Source of the DNA: BCD1 sp942492125
GTDB taxonomy: Bacteria > Bacteroidota > Bacteroidia > Chitinophagales > Saprospiraceae
Reading direction: 5' to 3'
DNA length: 64,000 nt
Assembly: GCA_942492125.1 (NCBI GenBank)
Contig: CALODM010000031.1
Location: forward strand, 434,001-498,000
Below are positions 9,866 to 17,938 of this stretch, piece by piece; the first letter of the stretch is position 1; every line of letters begins with the position of its first letter. The notes beneath the pieces were generated by a model that saw only the letters and a program-made list of their open reading frames with translations, ran no database searches and had not been told where the DNA came from. The position numbers and the translations under genes were made by a program.

Positions 9866-10618
9866 CTAAGCAAGCTTTAAGACTTCCTCTTCGGTCAATT
9901 CTTCATTGGTTACCATAAAACCTATATTTTCAAGGGTAAAGGCCCCAATAGTCAACGACTGACCTTTTTCACTCTCAATCTCGATTTTAAATGTTTTTTT
10001 GGTAATGTTGAAATGGAATTCCTTGAATACAATATTGTAGTCCATAATAACCTTAAATTGTTCATCAGTCAGCAATTCCGGTTTTTGTAATTTCAGTTCT
10101 TCGGCGGTAGAATCCGGTTTAATTCCTTCCTTTTCATTTGCCGCTACTTCCATATTCTTTTGATTCAGCCAATTGACTAATTGGCCTACATTTATTTTTG
10201 TGCCGCCCGTTTCTTTTTTGTCAATTTTATCACTAAAGTCGATAATCCAGTCTTTATTTTTATTCATATTGCCAAAACGGACGGCAAGCGTCACCGCGGG
10301 GTCTGCCGGCTCCGGGCCAATAGCCATTAGCCCCCTGAAATTTAAAGTCACAGAGGATTTTGTCGGGGTCAGTTTAGCTGTTTTTTTATCATCCCCTGTC
10401 AGATTTAAAATGGCTTTCTGGTTTACTTCGGTACCTGTTGGCGATGTATAAGTTATAGAAACACGATTATCTCCTGAAGTAAAGGCGGCGTCAGGCGTAT
10501 TTTCTAAGGTAATCTGATCGAATTCACCATTGTCATTAAGTGTGACGGAAGGTGGTGTAATTTTTTTTCCAGAGTCTTTATCTAATGTTATTGTCAAGTC
10601 TGTTATGGTTTCTGCCAT
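9866..10618 (-). CDS. Uncharacterised 250-aa protein, giant-protein cluster
   Basis: No family recognised. There is no signal peptide, Cys or membrane segment. The first 125 residues look like an immunoglobulin-like or carbohydrate-binding-like beta sandwich (short strands separated by Gly/Asn/Thr turns); the second half is charged and helical, with the segment FKEFHFNITKKTFKIEIE near residues 196-213 again beta-like and similar in style to strands in the neighbouring DUF6603-like protein. It is transcribed in the same direction as the large genes downstream, 290 bp from them, which suggests a partner role. Function unknown. Confidence 0.75.
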   Translation of the reverse strand: MAETITDLTITLDKDSGKKITPPSVTLNDNGEFDQITLENTPDAAFTSGDNRVSITYTSPTGTEVNQKAILNLTGDDKKTAKLTPTKSSVTLNFRGLMAIGPEPADPAVTLAVRFGNMNKNKDWIIDFSDKIDKKETGGTKINVGQLVNWLNQKNMEVAANEKEGIKPDSTAEELKLQKPELLTDEQFKVIMDYNIVFKEFHFNITKKTFKIEIESEKGQSLTIGAFTLENIGFMVTNEELTEEEVLKLA

Positions 10619-10799
10619 GATCTAAAATTTTATAAGGTTTAAAGATGATTTATTAAATTGATGTCGTTAATGGTTGGGTCATTTCCCTTAGGGTTAAAGT
10701 GATTTCAGGTCTACCCCGGGCTGAAGAGCATAAGAGCTCTTTTATTTGTCGGTTTCTTTCCTGTTGAATATTTAGGTTATGTTATTTCTTTAACGTCCA

Positions 10800-11021
10800 C
10801 TACCGCACCCTCTCCAAGAAGTTTTCCAATTTTCTTTTTACTTTTTCCGCACTCCAAGTTGAATTATTGAGTATGAAATTATAACCCGCATAGGTACTTT
10901 CTGTCTCCTGAACAAGATCGCCATCAATCGCTTCCTTATGGACTCTCATTTTGGCTATAAAATGGCCTATTTCTACATCAGCGCCTTGTCTTTTGTCTAT
11001 GATAATTACAAAATTCTTCAT
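10800..11021 (-). CDS. Small uncharacterised protein (73 aa)
   Basis: A 73-residue acidic/basic soluble protein with a beta-strand-like start (MKNFVIIIDK), a central Trp near residue 57 and a helical C-terminus. No family recognised. It is the most upstream gene of the minus-strand cluster, 181 bp before the 250-aa gene, and could be an accessory protein of it. It has its own ATG and reasonable composition, but no homology evidence is available to me. Confidence 0.55.
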   Translation of the reverse strand: MKNFVIIIDKRQGADVEIGHFIAKMRVHKEAIDGDLVQETESTYAGYNFILNNSTWSAEKVKRKLENFLERVR

Positions 11022-11608
11022 AATAGAGTACTTAAATTTTGATCAAATATTACAATACAAAACCATCCTCCTGCAATCCAATGACAAGAAGCTATCAACC
11101 ACAAAAGCTGATTGTTAAAAAGAACTCTAACTTGTTGATGCTTAATCAGGACGGATGCCTTTTATTGGAATGCTCTCGATTGTCTAAAAGTCGAGGGAAA
11201 AGAGGAGCGTAAAATCATTCCAGGCCACGTCCTGTTTTATTTAAAATAATGACACAAAACATATCTGTCAGATCCAAACATAAGACTTTTTATTAAAAAT
11301 TTTAAAAAATATCAAATATTTATTTTTTTTAAAATATTGACATATTATTTTATATAACAATATAAAGTCAAAATTTTTTTAACCTTATCTGTATTGGCTT
11401 TGCCACAATTTTGGTTTAGGGAGAGGTCCTGTGGCAAAATTGGAATATTGATGCGAAAAATACTAGGGTATAAATACCTGTTTTCAATTACCCTAAAGAA
11501 CTAAAGGTTTTTTACCGGTAATAAAAAGGAAAAACACGCCCTCATTCAACCAATCTCCTCCGAACAGGTTTTATTTACCTGAACCTGCACAAAAAACACA
11601 ACAACTCT
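11022..11608. other. 587-bp divergent intergenic region with structured leader
   Basis: I see no gene here. From about 11280 to 11390 it is extremely AT-rich. Downstream, on the side of the photolyase operon, there are two dyads: TTTGCCACA (11399-11407) with TGTGGCAAA (11430-11438), and TAGGGTA (11464-11470) with TACCCTA (11489-11495), followed by the palindrome TTACCGGTAA near 11512-11521. These could be an RNA leader of the photolyase operon or protein-binding sites. No clear TANNTTTG box accompanies them. Confidence 0.6.
11399..11438 (+). promoter_or_regulatory. 9-bp perfect dyad upstream of the photolyase operon
   Basis: Arms TTTGCCACA and TGTGGCAAA are perfect complements separated by 22 nt, about 170 nt before the first gene of the operon. 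Light-responsive MerR-type (LitR/CarH) or other repressors are known to control photolyase clusters in other bacteria, but nothing in this sequence identifies the binder; a leader-RNA hairpin is equally possible. Confidence 0.4.
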
Positions 11609-11893
11609 ATGCCAACCAACCTGACCGACAGAGACCTGGACCGCATCATCGAAATGGCGTGGGAAGACCGCACTCCTTTTGAAGCCATTGAGTTTCAATT
11701 TGGATTGAGTGAAAAAGAAGTCATTCTGCTGATGCGCAAGACTCTAAAAAACAAAAGCTTCAAACTTTGGCGCAAGCGCGTACACAGCGGTGTCAGCCAA
11801 AAACACCTGAACAAGCGCAACCCGGAGATCGATAGATTCAAATGCTCGCGCCAAAAACAGATCTCTCACAACAAAATTTCCAAAAGAAGATGA
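11609..11893 (+). CDS. TIGR03643 family protein (94 aa)
   Basis: Residues 1-72 carry the family's characteristic stretch (DRIIEMAWEDRTPFEAIEFQ followed by LSEKEVILLMR and WRKRV), a helix-turn-helix-like small domain of unknown function commonly found next to photolyase-related genes. The C-terminal 20 residues are basic and Lys/Gln-rich. Its stop codon overlaps the start of the next gene in an ATGA junction (ATG 11890, TGA 11891-11893), indicating translational coupling. It is the first gene of the plus-strand light/repair operon. A DNA-binding or regulatory role is an inference from its fold-like features and context only. Confidence 0.85.
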   Translation: MPTNLTDRDLDRIIEMAWEDRTPFEAIEFQFGLSEKEVILLMRKTLKNKSFKLWRKRVHSGVSQKHLNKRNPEIDRFKCSRQKQISHNKISKRR

Positions 11894-12975
11894 TCGCTAC
11901 CGACTGGAAGGATATCATGGAGAAGGTGGACAATATTTCACCCGTCCGCTACGGACGTACCCGGAACTTCATCGACGGCGATGTAACGCGTTTGTCTCCT
12001 TACATTTCCAGGGGAGTTATCTCCACAAAATTTGTTTTGGAGCGTGTTCTGGATAAGGGGATCAATCCCCGGGAAATAGAAAAATTTCTCCAGGAACTGG
12101 CCTGGCGCGATTACTGGCAACAAATCTGGATCGACAAAGGGGATGCCATCAATGACGAGCTCCGGTGGCCGCAACAACAAGTCGATAACCGGGAGATGGC
12201 CACAGCGATCATCAACGCTTCCACCAGGATCGAAGCTATTGACGACGGCATTAATGAATTGTATAAAACAGGTTACATGCACAACCACGTCCGCATGTAC
12301 GTAGCCTCCATCGCCTGCAATATCGGCCAAAGCCACTGGAAGGTTCCTGCCCAATGGATGTACTACCACCTCTTTGATGCCGACTGGGCAAGTAATGCCC
12401 TCAGCTGGCAGTGGGTGGCCGGCTCCAACAGCAAAAAGAAATATTACGCCAACCAGGGCAACATCAACAAATTCTGCCACACGTGGCAAAAAAATACCTT
12501 CCTGGATGTGGATTACGAAATGTTCGGAAGTATGCCCATTCCCGGAGTTTTGGCAACTACTACTATTCCGGAATTAAAAACAGAACTGCCTCAAACGGAT
12601 GACCTGAATATCGACCCTACGATCCCAACTTTGATCTACAACTTTTACAACCTGGATCCCAACTGGAAAAAGGATGTCAATGCCAATAGAATACTGCTGC
12701 TGGAGCCTTCCCATTTTGAGCGTTACCCGATCTCAGCCAACAGCGTAAAATTCATGTTAGAACTAGGAGAGAACATTCCTAGCCTGCAGGTCTTCACGGG
12801 GGAGTTCGACGAACTGCAAAAATCAGTGCAGAACGGAGATATCTATTTCAAGGAACATCCACTAAATCGTCATTATAAAGGCATTGAAGTATCCAGGGAC
12901 TGGATGAGCAGCGTAAAAGGACACTTTCCTTCCTTTTTCGGTTTCTGGAAAAGAGCGAAAAAAGATATTTTCTGA
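11890..12975 (+). CDS. FAD-binding photolyase/cryptochrome-like protein, domain-permuted
   Basis: Residues about 10-215 (from the chosen start) match the helical FAD-binding domain of photolyases: RLSPYISRGVIS, FLQELAWRDYWQQ, YMHNHVRMYVAS and the DWASNALSWQWVAG segment where FAD and substrate bind. Unlike ordinary photolyases there is no N-terminal alpha/beta antenna domain. Instead an alpha/beta-looking module (RILLLEPSHFERYP onward) follows at the C-terminus, as if the order were permuted. The longer reading frame begins at 11842, but ATG 11890 gives an ATGA overlap with the previous gene and removes a poorly conserved tail, so I prefer it (361 aa). The next gene begins in a TGATG overlap. 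Probably flavoprotein repair enzyme or photoreceptor; substrate not deducible. Confidence 0.85.
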   Translation: MIATDWKDIMEKVDNISPVRYGRTRNFIDGDVTRLSPYISRGVISTKFVLERVLDKGINPREIEKFLQELAWRDYWQQIWIDKGDAINDELRWPQQQVDNREMATAIINASTRIEAIDDGINELYKTGYMHNHVRMYVASIACNIGQSHWKVPAQWMYYHLFDADWASNALSWQWVAGSNSKKKYYANQGNINKFCHTWQKNTFLDVDYEMFGSMPIPGVLATTTIPELKTELPQTDDLNIDPTIPTLIYNFYNLDPNWKKDVNANRILLLEPSHFERYPISANSVKFMLELGENIPSLQVFTGEFDELQKSVQNGDIYFKEHPLNRHYKGIEVSRDWMSSVKGHFPSFFGFWKRAKKDIF

Positions 12976-14438
12976 TGTCAAAGCTTCCCCTAAATATCGT
13001 CTGGATGAAGCGGGATGTCAGGTCTCAGGATCACGAGCCTTTGCAATATGCGGAAGCAAGTGATTTACCCTACCTGATCGTATATTTTTTCGAGCCTTCG
13101 ATCATCGCCCATCCGGATACCTCTACCCGGCATCTGAGGTTTATCCATCAGTCCATCGGACAGACCAATCAAGTCCTGGCTCCCTTCCAAAAGCAGATCG
13201 AGCCTTTTTATGGGGAGGCAACGGACGTTTTTAATTTTCTGACCGAAAAATTCGCCATTCAAAAGGTATTCAGTTACCAGGAAAGTGGTGTTCAAAAAAC
13301 ATGGGACAGGGATAAGGCTGTCAAAAAAATACTGGACGCCAAGGGCATAAACTGGACAGAATTTCAAAGGGACGGCATCCTTCGAGGGATAAAAAACCGC
13401 AAAGGCTGGGACAAGCATTGGTTCGTTACCATGGCTGAACCGGCCATAAAAAATGAGTTCAAAAAATCTGCAAATATTCCCCTCGACCATCCATTCCCCA
13501 TACCGGAAAAACTCCTGGCGGAATGGCGACAAAAAACGGAAGGGTTTCAACCCGGGGGTGAATTAAATGCCTGGAAATATCTGGAATCTTTCGTAAAAGA
13601 ACGAGGCCGAAATTATAACCGCCATATCTCTAAACCGCTGCAAAGCAGAAAATCCGGCGGACGGATTTCCCCCTACTTAGCCTGGGGCAATATCTCCATC
13701 AAACAGGCTTACCAGTTCGTCAAAAACCACCCCAACTACCAAAATCACCAACGGGCATTCCGTTCCTTCCTCACGCGGCTGAAATGGCATTGTCATTTTA
13801 TCCAGAAGTTTGAAGTGGAATGTACCTACGAAACCCTGTGCATCAATCGTGGGTATGAATCGCTGGAGCACGAAACAAACCAGGAAAAAATACAAGCCTG
13901 GATAACCGGAAATACAGGTTTTCCACTGGTAGATGCCTGTATGCGGTGTGTGACCAGTACGGGATGGATAAACTTCCGGATGCGGGCCATGCTGGTGTCG
14001 TTTTTTTGCCATCACCTGGATCAGGACTGGCGGGACGGTCACTATCATTTAGCCCGTCAATTTCTGGATTACGAGCCCGGCATTCACTACCCGCAATTCC
14101 AGATGCAGGCGGGTACCACCGGCGTCAATACCATTCGTATGTACAATCCGGTGAAACAATCCCTGGATCATGACCCCAATGGTGTTTTTATCAAACAGTG
14201 GGTTCCGGAACTGGCCAATATCCCGGACAGCTTCATCCACGAGCCCTGGAAAATGACATTGATGGAACAGGAACTTTACCAGGTCAAAATCGGGAAAGAT
14301 TATCCGGCTCCGATAGTTGACCTGGAAGCCAGCGGAAAACTGGCCCGGCAAAAGATATGGGGCCATCGAAAAAACACCACCGTTAAAAAGGAAAAGAAAC
14401 GTATTCTGGAAACCCATACCAGAAATAAAAACAACTGA
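12975..14438 (+). CDS. Deoxyribodipyrimidine photolyase/cryptochrome family protein (487 aa)
   Basis: A complete two-domain photolyase-family protein: an N-terminal alpha/beta domain (VWMKRDVRSQDH at residues 9-20) and a C-terminal FAD domain with SGGRISPYLAWGNIS, TGFPLVDACMRCV, GWINFRMRAMLVSF and DYEPGIHYPQF. The last motif differs from the usual class I CPD photolyase pattern (which has Asn/Gly-Trp-Gln-Trp here), so this belongs to a divergent subfamily and the lesion repaired cannot be assigned from sequence. Start ATG 12975 overlaps the preceding stop by one base, so translation is coupled. The flavin reductase that follows after 1 nt may keep its FAD reduced (inference). Confidence 0.9.
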   Translation: MSKLPLNIVWMKRDVRSQDHEPLQYAEASDLPYLIVYFFEPSIIAHPDTSTRHLRFIHQSIGQTNQVLAPFQKQIEPFYGEATDVFNFLTEKFAIQKVFSYQESGVQKTWDRDKAVKKILDAKGINWTEFQRDGILRGIKNRKGWDKHWFVTMAEPAIKNEFKKSANIPLDHPFPIPEKLLAEWRQKTEGFQPGGELNAWKYLESFVKERGRNYNRHISKPLQSRKSGGRISPYLAWGNISIKQAYQFVKNHPNYQNHQRAFRSFLTRLKWHCHFIQKFEVECTYETLCINRGYESLEHETNQEKIQAWITGNTGFPLVDACMRCVTSTGWINFRMRAMLVSFFCHHLDQDWRDGHYHLARQFLDYEPGIHYPQFQMQAGTTGVNTIRMYNPVKQSLDHDPNGVFIKQWVPELANIPDSFIHEPWKMTLMEQELYQVKIGKDYPAPIVDLEASGKLARQKIWGHRKNTTVKKEKKRILETHTRNKNN

Positions 14439-14439
14439 T

Positions 14440-15075
14440 ATGCATTTAACAAAAGAAGACATTCGGGCTACCGAAAAGATACGGCGGCTGAACCTGATCA
14501 ATGCTGTTTCAGGCATAAAATCAGCTAATCTCATCGGTACCAAAAGTAAAGCCGGCCATAGCAACCTGGCCATTTTCAGCTCTATTATACACCTGAGCTC
14601 CAACCCGGCTACTATTGGTTTTATGATGCGGCCTACCGGAGAAGTCCCCCGGCACACTTTCGAGAATATTCTCGAAACTGGTTTTTATACCATCAATCAT
14701 GTGCATGAATCTTTTGTTGAAAAAGCCCATTATACCTCCGCCAAGTTTGACCGGGAAGAATCGGAATTTGAGCAATGCCAATTGACAGAAACCTATTTAT
14801 TCGATTTCAAAGCACCTTTTGTCGGGGAAAGCCAATTGAAGCTTGGTATGAAATTTATCGAAAGTGTCCCCATAAAAGTTAGCGGGACACATTTGATAAT
14901 CGGAGAAATTGAACACTTTTTTGTTGCGGATGAAGCGGTCCTGGAAAATGGCCATATCGACCTGAGTATTTTGGGAGATGCTGGCATTTCGGGCTTGAAC
15001 ACCTATTACCGAATTGAAAAAATCAATACCTTTCCCTATGCGCGGAAAGAAGCAATGCCGGAATTTAAACAATAA
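14440..15075 (+). CDS. Flavin reductase family protein (FMN-binding split barrel)
   Basis: The 211-aa product starting at ATG 14440 has the flavin reductase-like split-barrel pattern: an N-terminal NAVSGIKSANLIGTKS strand pair, SNLAIFSSIIHLSSNPATIGFMMRP around residues 40-70, and a C-terminal GEIEHFFV strand. Family members bind FMN and reduce flavins or act as related oxidoreductases. A longer frame from 14317 would overlap the upstream gene by 120 nt and begin with unrelated sequence, so I reject that start. Its ATG comes 1 nt after the photolyase stop. In this operon it may supply reduced flavin to the photolyase-type proteins; that role is inferred from context. Confidence 0.85.
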   Translation: MHLTKEDIRATEKIRRLNLINAVSGIKSANLIGTKSKAGHSNLAIFSSIIHLSSNPATIGFMMRPTGEVPRHTFENILETGFYTINHVHESFVEKAHYTSAKFDREESEFEQCQLTETYLFDFKAPFVGESQLKLGMKFIESVPIKVSGTHLIIGEIEHFFVADEAVLENGHIDLSILGDAGISGLNTYYRIEKINTFPYARKEAMPEFKQ

Positions 15076-15086
15076 ATGCCCTATTT

Positions 15087-15236
15087 ATGAAAAAACAACA
15101 TTTACCCAGTAAAACCTGTATCGTGTGCGGGAGGCCATTCAACTGGCGAAAGAAATGGGCAAAGGTCTGGCCGGAAGTAAAATATTGCAGCGAAAAATGC
15201 CGCCGGAATAAAAACAAGAAAAATGACAACCATTAA
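15087..15236 (+). CDS. DUF2256 zinc-ribbon-like small protein (49 aa)
   Basis: A short gene between the flavin reductase and the last photolyase gene. The product begins MKKQHLPSKTCIVCGRPFNW and continues with a CSEKC pair near residues 34-38, giving CxxC...CxxxC, the pattern of the small DUF2256 family often encoded beside photolyase homologues. The four Cys probably bind zinc or another metal. Its TAA lies at 15234-15236, 14 nt inside the start of the next gene (ATG 15223), so the two are coupled. Function unknown; the conserved neighbourhood suggests a helper for the photolyase-like protein. Confidence 0.85.
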   Translation: MKKQHLPSKTCIVCGRPFNWRKKWAKVWPEVKYCSEKCRRNKNKKNDNH

Positions 15237-16704
15237 CCTGTTGTTCCCTCATCAGCTTTTTGAGCAAAGTCCGGTTTTGGACAATGACTTTCCCGTCTAT
15301 TTGGTTGAAGAATTCCTGTTCTTCAGGCAGTATGCATTCCACAAACAAAAAATAGCTTTTCACCGGGCCAGCATGAAAGCCTATGCGGGTTATCTAATAT
15401 CCAAAGGAAAGAAAGTGCTCTATATCGAAAGCCATGAGTCTGACTCAGATATCAGGAAATTAATCCCAACACTAAAAGCAAAAGGCATTGAAAAGGTCAT
15501 TTTCATCAACCCCACAGACCATTGGCTGGAAAAACGATTGCACCAGGGAATTACCGAAAATGAACTGCATTATACCGAATTGGAAAACCCGCTTTTCCTG
15601 AATACCCGGGAAGAGCTGCAGCCTTTTTTCAGAGCAGATAAAAAGAAGTTTTTCCAGACTAAATTTTACATCAACGAACGAAAAAAACGCAACATCCTGT
15701 TGGACGAAGCAGGCAATGCCCTTGGCGGGAAATGGAGTTTTGACGCTGAAAACCGAAAAAAATTTCCGGCAAAAGCTGTACCGCCGGCCATCACTTTTCC
15801 AAAGTCAAATGAATATTACGAAGAAGCCAAACAATATGTAAATACCAATTTCCCTGACAACCCCGGCAGTCTTACGGATTATCCATTGTATCCTGTCGAT
15901 TTTGAGGGTACTCAACAGTGGTTCCGACAATTCCTGGAATTTCGTTTTGATTATTTCGGACATTATGAAGATGCCATCGTAGCCGAAAATTCTATTTTAC
16001 ACCACAGCGTATTGACTCCCATGCTTAATGTGGGACTCATCTCCCCTGCGGAAGTCGTTAATACGGCGCTTGAACATGCCTCGCGTTCGGAAGTACCTTT
16101 GAATTCAACAGAGGGATTTGTCCGTCAGATCATTGGCTGGCGGGAATTTATCCGGGGTATCTACGAAGTCAAAGGTTCTGAGGAACGTACCCGAAATTAC
16201 TGGGGATTCACCAGAAAGATCCCCGCTTCATTCTACGATGGAACTACCGGGATTCTGCCCATTGATCAGACCATTAAGAAAGTGCTGAAAACCGGGTACT
16301 GCCACCATATTGAGCGGCTGATGATTCTGGGTAATTTTATGTTGTTGTGCGAATTTGATCCCGATGAAGTTTACCGGTGGTTTATGGAGTTGTTCATTGA
16401 TGCCTACGATTGGGTGATGGTGCCGAATGTCTATGGCATGAGTCAATTTGCAGATGGAGGATTGATGTCCACCAAGCCATACATCAGCGGCAGCAACTAT
16501 ATCAAAAAAATGAGTAATTATCGCAATGGTGAGTGGCAAGAAGTATGGGATGCGCTTTTCTGGCGATTCATGGATGTACACCGGGATTTCTTTTTAAAAA
16601 ATCCACGATTGGGAATGTTGGTACGGACTTTTGATAAAATGCCGGAAGAAAAAAGAAATGGTTTAGTGAATATGGCCACAGAGTATCTTGAAAAATTAAA
16701 TTAA
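15223..16704 (+). CDS. Cryptochrome/photolyase family protein, FeS-BCP-like but without cluster cysteines
   Basis: Length (493 aa), N-terminal LLFPHQLFEQSP motif and C-terminal YCHHIERLMILGNFML, EFDPDEVYRWFM and NVYGMSQFADGGLM motifs place it in the COG3046 group that includes the bacterial (6-4) photolyases with a 4Fe-4S cluster. Those enzymes have a Cys-rich loop shortly after the KPYISGSNYI segment; here that loop reads MSNYRNGEWQEVW with no Cys, and the C-terminal domain keeps only two Cys elsewhere, so a canonical cluster cannot form. FAD binding is likely retained. It overlaps the DUF2256 gene by 14 nt. Repair of (6-4) lesions or a sensory role are both possible. Confidence 0.88.
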   Translation: MTTINLLFPHQLFEQSPVLDNDFPVYLVEEFLFFRQYAFHKQKIAFHRASMKAYAGYLISKGKKVLYIESHESDSDIRKLIPTLKAKGIEKVIFINPTDHWLEKRLHQGITENELHYTELENPLFLNTREELQPFFRADKKKFFQTKFYINERKKRNILLDEAGNALGGKWSFDAENRKKFPAKAVPPAITFPKSNEYYEEAKQYVNTNFPDNPGSLTDYPLYPVDFEGTQQWFRQFLEFRFDYFGHYEDAIVAENSILHHSVLTPMLNVGLISPAEVVNTALEHASRSEVPLNSTEGFVRQIIGWREFIRGIYEVKGSEERTRNYWGFTRKIPASFYDGTTGILPIDQTIKKVLKTGYCHHIERLMILGNFMLLCEFDPDEVYRWFMELFIDAYDWVMVPNVYGMSQFADGGLMSTKPYISGSNYIKKMSNYRNGEWQEVWDALFWRFMDVHRDFFLKNPRLGMLVRTFDKMPEEKRNGLVNMATEYLEKLN

Positions 16705-16735
16705 TTTGGCGGCACAAAAAACATACTTCGTAGTC

Positions 16736-17092
16736 ATGAGCAATTCCTTCAAACCGCTAAACATAATCAACCAGCCCCAGCAACCACAACCACCAGAACC
16801 AACGACCAACCATAAAAAATGGGCCTTTTGGTTGTTTGTTGCCTACCTGGTATTGAACTGGGCCATCGTTTTTGTATCCGGCAGAATACCCGAAGGCGTG
16901 GAGAACCCGCTTGAGACCAGTAGCCTTTTGAAGTATCTGATGGTCATTTCCAGAACTGTCTTTGGGGTGGGGCTGGTTTTTGCCATACTGAGTTATCGCA
17001 ACCGGGAGCCCCATGATTATCAATACCGGGTATCCATGTGGGGGTATATCGTAGGCTTTATCCTTTTGGTGGTGGGTTATGTGGCCTATTGA
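16736..17092 (+). CDS. Small membrane protein (118 aa), unknown
   Basis: After a Pro/Gln-rich cytoplasmic N-terminus there are three hydrophobic segments (WAFWLFVAYLVLNWAIVF; YLMVISRTVFGVGLVFAIL; WGYIVGFILLVVGYVAY), so this is a polytopic inner-membrane protein. I chose ATG 16736 over an in-frame TTG at 16706 because the TTG start would add ten residues of no clear value. It begins 31 nt after the photolyase operon and may be read through from it. No family recognised. Confidence 0.7.
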   Translation: MSNSFKPLNIINQPQQPQPPEPTTNHKKWAFWLFVAYLVLNWAIVFVSGRIPEGVENPLETSSLLKYLMVISRTVFGVGLVFAILSYRNREPHDYQYRVSMWGYIVGFILLVVGYVAY

Positions 17093-17169
17093 AGTGTAGA
17101 TCAACTGCGCAACCGGCAACATACTTGGTTATCCTGCGTTTTAGTTTATGTTTCAAAATTCAGACACCC

Positions 17170-17703
17170 ATGAAATTCACGTTGTTTTTTTTCTTCTTAG
17201 CCATTTTTGTTTATTCCGGTTGCAGTAAACTGGATGAATTCACCAAATTTGATCTGGAGTATTCTGAAACGGTTATCGTTCCTTCAACGGCCGGACTCAA
17301 TTTACCGTTCAACCTCCTCACGCCTGATATTGAAACCGATACAGAATCGACCTTTGCCGTCAATGATACCCGCAAAGACCTGATCGAAGAAATCTTGTTA
17401 AAATCCCTACAAGCCACGCTTACAGACCCTGCTAATGGAGACTTCAGTTTCCTGAAATCTGTCAACATCTTTCTTTCTGCCGATGAACTTCCTGAAATAG
17501 AAGTAGCCTGGCTCAATGAAATTCCTGCTAATCCTGGAAATTTTCTGGAATTGATGACTACAGAAGAAGATCTAAAAGATTATATCAAGAAGGATGCTTT
17601 TAGCCTTCGGGTAAATACAGTTACCGACGAATTGATTACATCTGATCACCATATTGAAATCTATTCTATCTTTAGTGTTGATGCTAAGATTCTTGGACAA
17701 TAA
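17170..17703 (+). CDS. Putative lipoprotein (177 aa)
   Basis: ATG 17170 gives a classic lipoprotein signal: Lys, a Phe/Leu-rich core and the lipobox YSGC with the modified Cys at residue 18. The mature part is acidic and has a regular arrangement of strands (ETVIVPSTAGLNLPFNLLTPDI) and a helix before ITSDHHIEIYSIFSVDAKIL. I do not recognise a named family; it resembles secreted hypothetical proteins of Bacteroidota in style. A longer frame (17038) would overlap the membrane protein and is rejected. Confidence 0.75.
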   Translation: MKFTLFFFFLAIFVYSGCSKLDEFTKFDLEYSETVIVPSTAGLNLPFNLLTPDIETDTESTFAVNDTRKDLIEEILLKSLQATLTDPANGDFSFLKSVNIFLSADELPEIEVAWLNEIPANPGNFLELMTTEEDLKDYIKKDAFSLRVNTVTDELITSDHHIEIYSIFSVDAKILGQ

Positions 17704-17938
17704 TGGACTCCTGCAAACCCTTTGCCCAAGGGTGAAAAACCATTTCCTTTTCCTGAATCAACAGCAGTCCAATCCCCGGCCTCGGTTTGCTCCCCGCTAT
17801 ACCCCAATTATATGATTCCCTGGACTCTCTGTAATGTCAAGTTCCTTTTTATTACTAATTTTATCTGTCCTATTTATCGGATTTCATGCAGCTGAATATA
17901 TTTTTCGCCATGTCTAACGAGGTTTTCAACCACATTGA

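Noticed and set aside
11842..11889. Upstream start of the permuted photolyase gene
   Set aside because: ATG 11890 gives the typical ATGA coupling with the preceding gene; the 16 extra residues are not photolyase-like.
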